Source: Takakia lepidozioides (taxonomy: Eukaryota; Streptophyta; Takakiopsida; Takakiales; Takakiaceae). Taken from it: a DNA stretch of 64,000 bases. Below the pieces are notes generated by a model. That model saw only the letters and a program-made list of their open reading frames with translations. It was not told the origin of the DNA and did not search any database. Location of the stretch: positions 1,984,001-2,048,000 of the forward strand of contig CM060731.1 of NCBI GenBank assembly GCA_030704615.1. The letters run 5' to 3'. Of this stretch, positions 20,087 to 31,297 are shown one piece after another; positions within the stretch are counted from its first letter, which is position 1; each line of letters begins with the position of its first letter. The position numbers were made by a program, and so were the translations under genes.

Positions 20087-23000
20087 CTAAAATCGAAGCT
20101 GAGTTCGGGACTTTGTAACCTTCTTATGTCTCCAATTAAAGTCACCGTCATCCCCATCACCAGGAGACCTCCCAGTCCGCGGGGATAGTGCCATGCCAGC
20201 AGAAACGCAAAGAGGGAAGGCTGGTGCCGAGTGTGCCATTTTCCCCCAGGACTGGAGAAAATCATTGAGCAGCTTGGTCCCACATTGCTGTGAAGATCTG
20301 GAAATAGCTGCAGTTAAGATGCCCCAGGCTTTCCTCCCCTCAGTGAGCAGGTCATGGTAGATACAAAACAGAATTGACCTGCCCCTAGGGGGTCTTCCCT
20401 CATAAACAAAAGAACACCTAGCCTTCCAGAGATGCCAAAGAGTAAGTGCCCGAAGACAAGCCCAAACAGGGCACAAAGGTAAGCTGTGAGCAGGCAGCAA
20501 GTTCAACATCAGCAAAGAAATGGGGGGAGGGGAAGGGAAAAGATCCCAGTTAGAGTAGAAACGTATCACCATTCTCCATACTCTTGTAGGGAGATTACAC
20601 TTTGCTAAGCAATGTTCGATTGACTCAGGCAGAGTTAAACACAAGTTGCAGCAGGTGTTGTTGAGCATGGTAGCAGCATTGACTGGCAAGATCCTATGTG
20701 CCAACTTCCACAAAAAGCCTGAGATCTTATCTGCTTTTGGCTTCCTCCAGATATATTTCCATACCTTATCCCAGGTTTGTTGCGAGAGATGGAGGTGACT
20801 CCATTTCAGATTCCATTTGTGAAGAAAGGATCGGGGAGGCCTTAATAGCGAGTAGGCCATCTTCACTGAGTAGGCAAAAAAGGGTGAGTGGTGGGAGTCC
20901 ATCCAGCTCCATTCCCCTGGGTCAAACTGCAGGGAAACCAAGGGGTATTTAAGAAACCACGTGAAAGTAGAATGCCGAGCCCATGTCAGCTCTTGACCCA
21001 TTGGAAGGCTTGGGTTTGGATTTCCTTTGGAATCAAGCACCCTTATGGGAAATAGAGAACTCTTTGGCAGATCCATCATTCCATCGAGTTGAAGAGTCCC
21101 ATGAAAGTCAGCTTCAAAGGCTATACTAGAGGCTGTATGCCCAGTTACCACTAGGACCAGGAGGACGGTGTTACCTCTATGCAGAGTTGAAGCCGTCCAA
21201 GTGGGTGGAGACCATGCGGAATCTCCATCTCTGAGCAGTGGCTTCATATATTCCGGTACTTCATCAAGTAGCGCAGGCCATGCCCTGGCTCGTCTCAGGC
21301 CAAGAATAGGGCTGACTGCTTCTGCAGCCAAGAAATGGTTCTGTCCCAGATGCTGCCCATATGGATAAACCCACAATGCTCCCAGAATGCCCATTTTGGG
21401 TTATGGTCAATTAGCATACCAGAGTCCATGTTATAGTTTGCAAAGAGTGGCTGGCGGGAACATTCAGCGTAATTGAGAGGAATTCTTTGAGTAAGGGAAC
21501 CTCTTATGGACTGCCAAGCTGCCCATATTGACTGCCAAGGTCTCGATCCCATGTGCACATTCGCATTCTTGCCTTGCACTACCCATCGTAATGATTGAGT
21601 CCATAAGGGGGAGGAGGTGGGATGCGCACCCATGAGATAAGGTTGAATGAGCTTGCTCCAAAGACTGTGACGATGAATGAAGGCTCTGGGGATCCATTTG
21701 GCCAAAAGCGCCTTGATCTGCGTTGCAGGATCAATAATCCCAAGCCCTCCCTTCTTCTTAGGTTGACAAAGTTGATCCCATGAGATGAGGGCACGTCTCA
21801 CGGGAGAGTGTGTGGTTGCCTCCCAAATAAAATTCTTGACGAGAGCTTTGATCTCATTCATGAGCTTGGTTCCTGGATTCCAGACTGCAGCAGAGAACCA
21901 AGTGGAGGCGAGAAGTACTTGGTTGGCCACCAAGGCTCTTCCCGCTATGGACAGCATGGCTGAGCTCCAGTGAGCAAAAGATCTCTTCAACCTAGCAATA
22001 ACCACACTCAAGATGCTTTGTTGGGACAGGTTGAGACCAATCTGATGTCCCAGAAGCGTGTGGGACTCCCCTTCAGGAAGCCAATTGAGACCAATGTCTT
22101 GTCCCCAGGGGTCGCAGTGTGATGAGGTAGCTTGGTTCTGCAGCAGCGAGAGCAAGCCCATGGACTTTCGCCAATTGATCTTCAACCCCGAGCCTAAACA
22201 GAATATCTGTAGGGCATGAAGGGCATGTTGGATATTGTCTCGATTTGAATTATCCAACAACAGGGTGGTATCATCGGCATACATGGAAAGCTTGACCATT
22301 TCAGGTACGAAGGTAGGCAAATGAAGACCCACTATATCATGTCTTGCCTGAAAAAGATGCCCAAGAGAGTCTGCCGCGATGAGGAAAAGAAATGGAGCTA
22401 AAGGGCATCCTTGCCTAACCGACCTAGAGATAGGGAAGGAATGAGATATAACCCCGTCACCATGACTTTGCTTGAGGCCGAATGCAGCAGAATCTGAACC
22501 CACGTCAAAAAATTGCCTCCCAACCCTGATTTAGAGCAGCAAGAAGGAAGGTCTAGTCAATTGAATCAAAAGCTTTTTCAAAGTCCAGCATTAAAAACGC
22601 TAAAGGCTGATTGTTCAAGGTAGCTCTATGGAGGGTCTCATGTGCCAACAGAATGTTATCCAAAATCATGCGGTCTTTGAGGAAACCAGACTGCTCTTTT
22701 CCTGATGAGTTTTGGTAACAATGGTTGCAGCCTCAAGCCTTAGCAATTATTTTATACGAAGAATTGAGAAGGGTAATGGGACGGTAGTTCACCACATTGT
22801 CTCTCTCACCTTTTTTATAGATCAAGGTGATAAGGCCTTCAGATATCTGGGAAGGCATCAGCTGCTTCTGAAATATATCGTTGGCCATGCGGAGAAAGTC
22901 CTCCCCCATCGTCTGCCAAAAAGCCTTGAAAAGTTCAATGGGAAGACCATCCGGACCTGGGCTCTTCATAGAGGCCAAAGCATCCACTGCGTCACCCAGT

Positions 23001-23587
23001 TCCTGCACAGTGAACGGTTGTGCCATCCTGCCCTTATCCAGAGTGGTTAGCGAGCAGGGGATGTTGTGCAGGAGGATCTGTCTGGCCTCAACCACCTCGG
23101 GAGATTATGGACATGCTTGAAAAAAATGTCTGAAGAAATCAGCTGCAGTATTGGCCATCTTCTTGGGGTCTGATGAAGGTTGACCAGAGGTATCTTTCAA
23201 AGAGGGAATGAAGGTGGAGGATCGACGTTGTGCTGCCTTAACAAAAAAGTACTTGGACATTTTTTCTCCCTTGAGTGACCAGTTCACACCCCCCTTAATT
23301 TTCATGAATTGTTCCCTGGAGTGGAGGAGAAGGGCTAGGTTCTTTTTGGCTGTTCTATAGGAGAGCCGGGTCTGAGAGTCACCTTTACCCTCTTGCAACT
23401 GAAACTGGCAGACTTGTAGGCATTTGGTAAGTGCCTTCTCCTTGCGAGAAGCTTCCTCAGCCTTCTGTCTAGACAATTGCTGGCAAGTGCTTCTTATATA
23501 TTGAAGTTTGGACAGAAAAAGGAGCGTGGGGGAGGAGAAGGGAAGGTCAGCAGAGGACCAAGCCCTTTGAAGACCTTTGAGGACCAA
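20087..23587 (-). pseudogene. LINE ORF2 remnant: reverse transcriptase and zf-RVT
   Basis: Collinear open segments (23587-23105, 23095-22733, 22503-21295, 21394-20087) read as the C-terminal two thirds of plant L1 ORF2p. Motifs: KMSKYFF before the RT, SPGPDGLPIELFK, ITLIYKKG and NYRPITLLNSSYKIIAK, then RQGCPLAPFLFLIAAD, LSMYADDTTLLL (catalytic DD box) and INWRKS, and at the C terminus the zf-RVT block ISGFLWKLAHRILPVN with CNLCLTLPESIEHCLAKC. Frameshifts and stops lie between 22503 and 22733 and near 21300-21390. The enzyme would copy its own RNA at a nicked target. Confidence 0.85.
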
Positions 23588-23630
23588 CCCCTCTTTTCTC
23601 TCCGACCCTGAGGCAGTTAAAATTCTTCAA

Positions 23631-24080
23631 AGAAACTCATGCAATGTGAGAATACAGAACGTGCGCGTCCTGGTCGGAGGTCGATTTGTTTAAAAATAAA
23701 TTTTAAAAAAATAAAATGTTTTCTTTTTTATTAATTTTTTTTTTAAGTGACCGCACAACTGATGGCCGCTTCTTTTTTTAATTTAAAAAACTCGTGCAAT
23801 GATGAGAAAATATCCTGAGCATACCTCGTCTATCGGTTGGATGACGCTCTTTTCAAAAGTGAAAATAAAATAAAAATAGATAAATATTTTAAAAACTCCT
23901 GCAATGCGAGAACGCGATTGTTTAAAAGAAAATTAAAAAAACAAAATATTTTCTTTTTTATAAAAAGAAAATAAAGTGACTGCACAATTGACGGCCGCTT
24001 CTTTTTTTAATTTGAAAAACTCATGCAATGCTGAGAAAATAGCCTGAGCGTAGCGCGTCCATCGGTTGGACGACACACCT
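23631..24080 (+). repeat. Repeat family A, continuation of the array
   Basis: Resumes at ACTCATGCAATGTGAGAATA exactly where the 19.1-19.6 kb block was cut by the LINE, and runs through two more GCCGCTTCTTTTTT and CATCGGTTGGA landmarks. Confidence 0.75.
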
Positions 24081-24655
24081 GCTACCCTTATTAGGCATGG
24101 GCACGATCAATCATCTGCGGTATTCATTATATATATATATAACGGTATTTATAAACCCTCGTATGAAGCCAGCTCCGTTGCATTTCCCAGGTTTTCTTTT
24201 AAGGGGAAAAAAAAAACAAATCTGAACTTACACTGCCGAAATCTGTAAGTTCTTAGTTGTTACATTGTTCTTTATTTTTATTTTTATTTGTTTTTAAAGA
24301 AGAGGAGCAATCAAGACAATAATTTTTTATCAAGACAATAAAACTAAATGTTGAGAAACTAAATGATGAGCGACGGAGAAGATATAAACAACCGACTTCC
24401 GGCCTAGACAAAACAAATGCTAACTGAAGGGGAAATACAGAAAAGGGGGTTCAATTCTTGGGCATAGATAGAGGTAGCTGCATCAAACCATGAAATACGG
24501 AGACGTGACATGGTAGCTTCGGCAACACTCTGCCATTCTTCTTCCGGAAAACAATGAAATACACGATGTGTATATTTAACAGGACGGGGATGACCCACCC
24601 CTTTTTGTGCAAATTGAACGTAGTTCTCAGAATTCGTCGCTAGTAGTGAAGGAAA
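24081..24655. other. Interruption of the family A array; unrecognised ORF
   Basis: Unlike the flanking repeats. Contains a TA run near 24128-24141. A minus-strand frame (24404-24691) includes FPEEEWQSVAEATMSRLRIS, which looks protein-like but is not recognised. It is probably another small insertion or gene fragment. Confidence 0.35.
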
Positions 24656-24800
24656 ATGAAAATAAGATAAATATTTAAAAAACTTCTGCAATGTGAGAAT
24701 ACATCGGAGGTCGATTCTTTTAAAAATAAAAATAAAAATTTTACTTTTTTAATTAGAAAAAATAAAGTGACCGCACAATTGACGGCCGATTCTTTTTTCT
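24656..24800 (+). repeat. Repeat family A, partial unit
   Basis: AACTTCTGCAATGTGAGAATA followed by a shortened GGAGGTCGATT segment, an A/T-rich stretch, and AAAGTGACCGCACAATTGAC GGCCGATTC. It stops at about 24800. Confidence 0.7.
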
Positions 24801-24929
24801 CACGATGGACAGTGAGTTCTTGGACAGCTTTGTCTCCAAACATTGAGTGGATGCTAACCAAGGTGAGATTGAAGGTTGGGTGCAGGCGGACACACCAACA
24901 AGTATTTCAAAAACTTATAAATAGGACTT

Positions 24930-26180
24930 AAAATGTCCATGAGATACAAAGAGGAAAAAATAACCTCTATGAAAAGTGCCATGCAGGCTGATTCAGGAAG
25001 ACACTGCTTCGGGAAATGGAAGAAGAGAAAGAAAGGTTGTAGAAGCTAGCCCAAGAGGGGCAGACTTAGCCATAAGCAAAAAGGTAGCGAGAAGCTACAT
25101 CTAGATAGCGCAAAAAACCAAGAGCCAACCTAGAAAACCCAAAGGAGCTTAAGGCATATGTTTCTCGAGGCCCAGGGATCTATTATCAGCTAATACTACC
25201 ATAAGAGAGTTGGGCCCGAGTCTTGTCCGTCTTAGAAGACCTTTTATGCCTCCAATTGACCTCCGAGTCTTCACCACCTACTGGAGATCGCATAGTGCTG
25301 AGGGAGCTACCAGCCTTGTGGGAGAGCATCGCACCAGGTAATTCTGGAATCAGATTCCCTTGTACAGAGCCGTCCACCTTTGCCCCATGTTCCATCAAAA
25401 TCTTCAAGCAATTGGGCTCTTCTCCTGTCGCCGCATCTGCGAAGAGCTACCCCAAAAACCAGCCAAGCCTTGCGAGCTTCGGACATCAAGTCTGAGTGAG
25501 ACTTACAAAGAATTGTGGAAGCATTAAGGTTGCAGATCCTACAAGAAGGGGGAGCATCCGGAAGGTGGCTAAGAATAGGTAACACCCGATTGACAAGCTT
25601 CCAGAGGAAGCCAGAGATCTTGGCTGCCCTGTCTTTGCGCCAAACATCCTTCCAAATAGATTTCAATGTGGTGGGGTAGCCAGACAAATGCAACCATTTT
25701 TTAGTCCACTTAGCATCTAGAGAGATGACTGGATTCAGCAAAGAGTAGCCCATCTTGACAGTGTAAGCAAAAAAGGGAGAGCGGCTATTATCAGCCCAAA
25801 CCCATTCCCCCGGATCAAATTACAGTAAGGAGAGGGGAGCTATTAAAAACCAGAGCAGCCTGGGGTTGGTGTGACCCCCATTGTCAGCAGAAGGGTTCAC
25901 AACACCTGAAGCCATACAGAAAACACGGATGGCAAAAAGGGGGGCCTCCAACACAGAATCCATTTGCGGGGAATGCAGGAAACCAGATGAGAAAACTTGA
26001 AACTTCCAGCCATGCAGGAAATCACCCTCTTTGAACAAGGCAAAAAAGGCAAAACGATTACTAGCGTCCCCCCCCCCCCAAGGCAGACAGAGAAAACACA
26101 TCTATTAGCTGGAAAAGAGGCAAGGAAGATCCACGAAACAGAAATGTCGCCAGTAACCACATCCCACCCAGCTCTTAACC
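24930..26180 (-). mobile_element. Second L1-type LINE, 3' fragment
   Basis: Minus-strand coding (25753-25307 and 25407-25186, with a further piece 26101-25820) parallels the first LINE's C terminus: FFAYTVKMGYSLLNP, ISGFLWKLVNRVLP, CRICNLN and EVNWRHKRS correspond to FFAYSVKMAYSLLRP, ISGFLWKLAHRILP, CNLCLTL and DFNWRHKKV. It is a different, diverged copy, truncated before the RT. Ends are approximate. Family A repeats flank it on both sides. Confidence 0.75.
24950..24968 (-). ncRNA. Stem-loop in the second LINE 3' untranslated region
   Basis: AGAGG, loop AAAAAATAA, CCTCT. The loop is identical to that at 19682-19702 while the stem bases differ and still pair. Confidence 0.5.
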
Positions 26181-26235
26181 TTCGGGTGGAGAGAGCAGCC
26201 CCCGCCTCCGTCGGAGGGAGAAGGCCTCCATCCTA

Positions 26236-26650
26236 TTTTATTTTCTATAAAAAGAAAATAAAGTGACTGCACAATTGACGGCCGCTTCTTTTTTTAATTC
26301 ATGGGAAACTCATGCAATGAGAGAATATAGGACGTGCACGTCCTGGATGGCTGCTTCTTTTTTTATTTTAAAAAACTCTTGCAATGCTGAGAAAATAACC
26401 TGAGCGTAGCGCGTTCATTCGTTGGACGACACTCCTTTCAAAAATGGAAGGAAAATGAAAATAAGATAAATATTTCAAAAACTCATGCAATGTGAGAATA
26501 CAGGACGTGCGCATCTTGGTCAAAGGTCGATTGTTTTTTAAATAAATTAAAAGAAAAACAATTTTTTTTAATAAATAGAAAATAAATTGACCCTCACAAT
26601 TGACGGCCGCTTCTTTTTTCAATTTAAAAAACTCATGCAAAGCTGAGAAG
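26236..26650 (+). repeat. Repeat family A, last units
   Basis: Starts in AAAGAAAATAAAGTGACTGC and carries two GACGGCCGCTTCTTTTTT landmarks and one CATTCGTTGGACGACACTCC. It ends at about 26645 and is followed by a short TTTGATGA microsatellite (26681-26713). Confidence 0.75.
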
Positions 26651-26960
26651 CTGGTTGTATTGATTGTTCCTCCACAAACAATTTGATGATTTGATTTGAT
26701 GATTTGATGATTGCGAGGGTTGCAAAGCGTCATTTGCAGCCAGAAGAACACCGACAATTTGTAGGGCAATGTCCGGGCAGCGAAGATGCAGAAGGTGAAA
26801 CATTGTGAGCGGTGATGAGTTTTCAATGCTTGCATTAAAATCCGTAATCATTTTATCACTGTTCATACGGATTCCATCATTTGAAGTATACTCGGTCCGA
26901 TTGCCATTGTTATCTAGATGCTCAGAGTCGAAGACCCAGCTACCCCTTCGATCGTTGGGT
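26651..26960 (-). CDS. Unrecognised ORF
   Basis: Minus-strand frame with protein-like composition (DKMITDFNASIENSSPLTM, FHLLHLRCPDIALQIVGVLL). No domain recognised, and the downstream end runs into the TTTGATGA microsatellite and family A repeat, so any gene here is truncated. Confidence 0.2.
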
Positions 26961-27485
26961 TGTCTCCGGAGGATGGTGGAACACATGCAGTGGAGGTATC
27001 TCTTGTGCAAACCTCTCCATCAAGGGTGGGCACGAAAGGTCTCCCGTCGTCTTATGTTGGAATCCCTCAGCATCAGAGCAGTTGAACATTACTGAGAATC
27101 GGGTTGAAGTCTTTGGAGAGAATGATATCACCGCAGATGCGGAGGCACTAGCAAGAAATCCTCCGGAGGCTTTTGAGAGAACTCCACTCAAAGAGAAAGG
27201 TTTGTATCTATTCTTCACCTTGCTCTCCTTACAATTGAATGTAGGTTGTTTTTGTTCTCTATCGTCGATCCTCATGAAATTGTTTCAAATCAATTGTAGG
27301 AGCGCGTGGCGCGGGGTCGAAGAATCTCACGGAGGTGTGCTCTCTCATTCCACTTTCTCACTTTACATCAATTGGCATCGTCTTGCTGTCTCTAACGAGA
27401 CGTCGTTCTCTTTCAGCGGCGAAGAAAAGATGCAAGAAGTAGAGCCCGAAAAAGAATCACGAAAGAATCACTCGACATACAAAGT
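26960..27485 (+). pseudogene. Exon-like cluster, possibly a bHLH gene fragment
   Basis: Plus-strand coding-like sequence (VEVFGENDITADAEALARNP, then ERTPLKEK) ends at AAAG|GTTTGT. A pyrimidine-rich stretch and TGTAG lead into a 35-nt exon ending GGAG|GTGTGC, and TTTCAG starts a third. Spliced, the join reads GSKNLTERRRK, which resembles the basic region of plant bHLH factors, but no helix-loop-helix follows and a stop comes soon after. A frameshift near 27060 separates it from an upstream open piece. The splice sites are reasonable; the family assignment is weak. Confidence 0.3.
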
Positions 27486-27529
27486 CCCTAGCACTCACAG
27501 CTCGTGTAGAGCCGCTGCGCGGCGCTGAG

Positions 27530-29027
27530 ACACGTAAGAAATGCGCTGTCCCCTGGTCCCTTGAGGAAGCGGACGGACCGCTAGATAATCGCTCGGACCG
27601 GGCTATGGCCCTGCGGTCTGCCGCACGGACCGGCCCACGCTGCACGGTGCCCCGCCACGTGGCGGAGGGCGCGGGGTTAACCAGTGGGCAAAGACCCCGC
27701 CCAAAAAGGGGAGGAATTCTAGACCTTGGGCTATTACCTTTTATACCCACCCCCCTTGAGTTTATGTTGCTTGCTATGACAAGAGGATTGGATGGAGAAA
27801 TTGTAGGATTTTGCATTTAGAAGCTCCGACCGAGGGCTTCGTAACAAGCCATCACTCTCGAGGTAGAGAACTTGGTGGTATCCCGGCACGAACCGAGATA
27901 ACTTTAGGTCAAGAGAGGAGCTAAACTACTCTGGCCGGAAATTTAGGCTACAGTGACTAGCTAGGCATAGAAGATGACAAGTTCCATGAGAGGAGGCGTG
28001 TTTTGGGGATATTAATTTATGTTTTTTGGATACCACGTGGTTGAACCAGGCCTGGACCCACCAGTGCCTTAGTTTAATGGAAGGGAGGCGCAGGTTTTGG
28101 AGGTGAGGGACGGATGACAGTGGAAGAGGCCCGTCATCCCCGCCATTCATCCACGTGGCGGTTCCCTCTGTGCAGGAACAGTTCCCAAACGCTCCCACAT
28201 TCCCACCAGGTTATCATCAGATTCCCGCAGTCCCCTGGACATTCCAAAGGGATCAGCGAGATCCTTTGGAGATTCCCCACCTTTGGGAAATTTTTTATAC
28301 TTTTTTCATTTTTTTCATTTTTTCTGAAGGTTTCCTGCCATATTTTAAGCTTGAAATTAGCTAAATTGGTCCAGGTTTAATTGTATGCCTCTTTGGAGTG
28401 GAAATTGACTTTCCAAAGGGATTGGGCCCTTCCCAGGGGTGTTCTCGAAATCGAAACACTCGGGAATTGAAGGGGCGTGGGAAGAGAAAAGCCTCTTCCT
28501 CCCTAAATTTGGGAGTCGCCTTGTGAAAGGATTACGAATAGGTCCCGGCTATAGGCGTCTCGGGAATTTAGGCTAGTAGGAACATTTAGAAAATAAAACC
28601 AAGACTTGGAAGGCAGTTACGAGAATAAATTGTAGCAGTTCCGTAGGACTTAGTAAACGCAAACTCGTCCTGTGAAGATGGGTTTTTAACTCCTCTTTGC
28701 CGGTAGGAAATAGTTAATGTCAGTCACTCCCATCTACGACCACGGACCCCTTGCACTAACCGCAGTCGGGTAGGCGGTTCAGTGAGCCCAACCTACATCG
28801 CGACTTGCCACGACCCCCCTAGCTAAATATGTCGTCACCCTGACCGCGCGCGCTCAGGGCTCGTCAGTCTCCACTGCTAGGCTGCCCGTGAAACTGTATA
28901 AAACTAGGATTTCAACTCAGATTAGGGATGTGATCAGGGTATGGATTATCTGGGAAGAGCAATATTTACTTAACATTTATAATAAACTTAATAAAATCAT
29001 TTTAATTTGTTGTCATAGTGCATTTTT

Positions 29028-29030
<3 letters not shown>
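27530..29030. other. No gene supported
   Basis: GC-rich at 27530-27720, then mixed. No motif-bearing ORF. It could be decayed LTR or promoter sequence but no paired repeats were found. Confidence 0.4.

Positions 29031-29031
<1 letters not shown>

Positions 29032-29059
<28 letters not shown>
29032..29059. repeat. (TA)14 microsatellite
   Basis: Uninterrupted TA run ending in AATTCC, about 130 bp before the polymerase exon. Confidence 0.9.
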
Positions 29060-29062
<3 letters not shown>

Positions 29063-29190
29063 CCTAGACTTTGGAAAGAAATATCCTACACTAGACTATT
29101 GCATCTTCATCAATAATCTGGTAAAAACATATTGAACATGCATAATCCACTGGCATGAATGTTACTTGATTTGTGTTTTCACTCATGCAG

Positions 29191-29903
29191 GCTGGTGGAT
29201 ACAGCTGTCAAGACATGACGGAGTTGCAAAGGTGTATCGTAAAAAACGTGGAATGCCTGAAAGTGCACTACGATTGCACTGTCCGTGACTCAGATGGCTG
29301 CATTGTGCAGTTTCATTATGGAGAGGATGGCATCGATGTCTGCAAGAACAACCACCTCACACAATTTGAAGTGTTGGCAGCTGTGAGTCTCTATCTATCC
29401 CTTCGGGGCTAATACTCATTGTGCTTGATAGTCAGCCTTATTAGTGAAGGGCAGTCCTTATCCTTCCTCACCCCTCTTGCCTCCAATCTGTTCCATTCAA
29501 ATTTGGCTGTGGTCTATGCCACAAGTCTGTGGGAGCAGAGTCCATGTTATGAGTTAGGAATCCCTTGCTGGAGACAATATCCATTTAAATTATACGGATT
29601 GCTCAATGACTTATTTCAATAAGTGGGGCTTGATCTTTTTCTCCATGTGGGATGCTATGGCTGCAGAATCAAGAGCTAGTGTCCATCAGGCTTGGGAAGG
29701 ATAAATTGGACCGACCACGTTCTAACTGACAGGGTGGGAAGTCAGTGCACAAGTCACTAGAGGTTGTGTCTGAGGCCTTCGCCAACAAAGTGGAAGATTT
29801 CATCATAGAGGTCTCAAAATCAAGGGCAGACAAAAAATGAGTGCATCTTAGAAAGCACAAGAACAGCGATGACTTTAGACATCTCATGGGACTGAAGTAT
29901 GCT
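29191..29903 (+). pseudogene. NRPA1: RNA polymerase I largest subunit, two exons
   Basis: First exon 29191-29382 (acceptor TCATGCAG, donor GTGAGT) encodes [35 protein letters not shown] and GIDV, a conserved block of the largest subunit of the rRNA-transcribing polymerase. The VRDSDG-xxx-QF-x-YGEDG series is shared by all largest subunits, and the sequence fits the Pol I paralogue best. The second exon begins at 29667 (acceptor CTGCAG) and reads KSLEVVSEAFANKVEDFI and DDFRHLMGLKY, corresponding to the following variable region. It contains two in-frame stops. Neither the upstream active-site exons nor the downstream GEPSTQMTL block is present, so this is a captured or broken gene piece. The coding then runs straight into retroelement sequence. 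Confidence 0.7.
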
Positions 29904-30345
29904 GCAATTAAATTTCGATACGCTCAATACATGGGCTACCAACACAGACATGTCTTCTGGCCACGTCTATTTCCCGCACCAAACTGCCCTCTATGCTCTC
30001 ACACCCACCAGGTTAGAGACACATGGCCGCATCTTCTGAGCCAATGTACCCACCCGGTCATCCATGGTCTACATATAACCCATCATAACCAGGCAGTTTG
30101 GCGCATCCACAAACTCCTTATGCAACGCTCCGAAACCCAATGATTCTCACTCGTCAATGTAGGCACCTACCAAGGTAACCTCCAGACCATACTGTCCCAA
30201 CATGACTACTCCCATGCCTGTGCCCGCGCTCTCCTTGTACCTGTCCTGCTAGGCTATGCCCTGACTTTAGGGGGGTCGCCGTACTTAAACGACCCACAAA
30301 TGAGCTCTCATTTCCAGCAACATCTTTGGCGCTGGTATAAGAGAC
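29904..30345 (+). pseudogene. Retroelement C-terminal fragment fused to the polymerase exon
   Basis: IKFRYAQYMGYQH, FWPRLFPAPNCPLC, DTWPHLLSQC, HGLHITHHNQAV match the zinc-knuckle region near the C terminus of a non-LTR retrotransposon polyprotein type common in plants (C-x2-C, H-x4-C spacing). After a frame change the reading continues with LVNVGTYQG and, near 30230, VPVLLGYAL. No RT is present. The open frame from the NRPA1 exon enters this sequence without a visible boundary. Confidence 0.5.
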
Positions 30346-30899
30346 TTAAGTAATCAACTTTTTGTGTTTAGGCTTATTAATTCGCGATCGCGATAGCGAC
30401 CCCCGAGGAGTCGGCCCGTCGCTTTCATAGAGTGACCCTCTGGGAGTTGCTTTTCCATTTTCCATTTTACAAAGAACAAATCTGAATAGCGACTCCCTGG
30501 GCGTCGCTTTTTGGTTGTAATATATATATATAATTAAAGAGGGAACCCAGTCGCAAAAAAACCGCATACAACGACCTCTCAAGGGTCGCTTAACTGGACC
30601 GACCTCAGAGGGTCGGTTTCAAAAAGCGACCCGAAAAAAAAAAAAAATTGGAAGCAACTCTTTGGGGGTCGCTTACCAGCGACTCCCCAAAAACCGATGT
30701 CGTCTGTGTCGCTTACATTGACCGATCTCAGAGGGTCGCTTTCAGAAAGTGACCCAAAAAAGAAAAGTTCGCAATAGTGACGCATGTGGGGTCGCTTGTT
30801 GGGACTTAGCCCGCGATGTTGGAAAAGCGACTTCTCGGGCGTCGCTCGCTCAAGCCCGCGATCATTGTGGGCGTCGTTAGACCCCCTTAATCGCAGTAG
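30345..30899 (+). repeat. CACTA right end with palindromic GCGACCC/GGGTCGC subterminal repeats
   Basis: More than a dozen copies of AGCGACCC or its complement GGGTCGCTT, often as opposed pairs, crowd 555 bp and end at CTTAATCGCAGTAGTG (30884-30899), whose complement starts CACTACTGCG. Dense short subterminal repeats ending in TAGTG are typical of CACTA elements, where they bind the accessory transposase protein. No matching left terminus was found in the window. Confidence 0.6.
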
Positions 30900-31290
30900 T
30901 GACATGAAGCCATCATCTATTCCTGTTGCTCCTCAGGCATCATAGAATCCCTTAAACATTGTTTGTTGTTCTATCACGCTCCAAGCCAAAATCTGGCCCT
31001 TAGTCAAAGTGTTTTACCGCCACTGGAACCCCTCAAATATCTCCTCTCTCGATCTTCTCCTCAACTATAATCGCAGCGTAGCTACGGCGTGAGCCTGGGA
31101 GCTGAGCTCACGCTTCAGGGAAGCGTGAGCGGCACAAATGTGCTGGAGAAGCAGGCCCTATAGGCGAGGATTGCAGGAAGAGTACCTATTACTGTGGACA
31201 AACGTGGACAAAACAAAGGGGCCACCATGCACCATGTCTGCACAAAAAGAGGAATATGAACATATGGCAAATTTGAGCTCAAAATGATTG
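30900..31290. other. No gene seen
   Basis: Contains an inverted pair around 31105-31125 (CTCACGCTTC, GAAGCGTGAG) but no supported ORF. Confidence 0.4.
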
Positions 31291-31297
31291 TCACACT

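Larger units (their letters stand above)
19601..23630 (-). mobile_element. L1-type LINE, 5'-truncated, with 8-bp target duplication
   Basis: AGAAACTC occurs at 19591-19598 and again at 23631-23638, exactly bounding LINE sequence inside a family A repeat unit. The 3' end on the minus strand is an A-rich tail ending AAATAAAAAA (plus-strand 19601-19612). The element has lost ORF1 and the apurinic-type endonuclease: the remaining coding starts just upstream of the RT. Confidence 0.75.
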
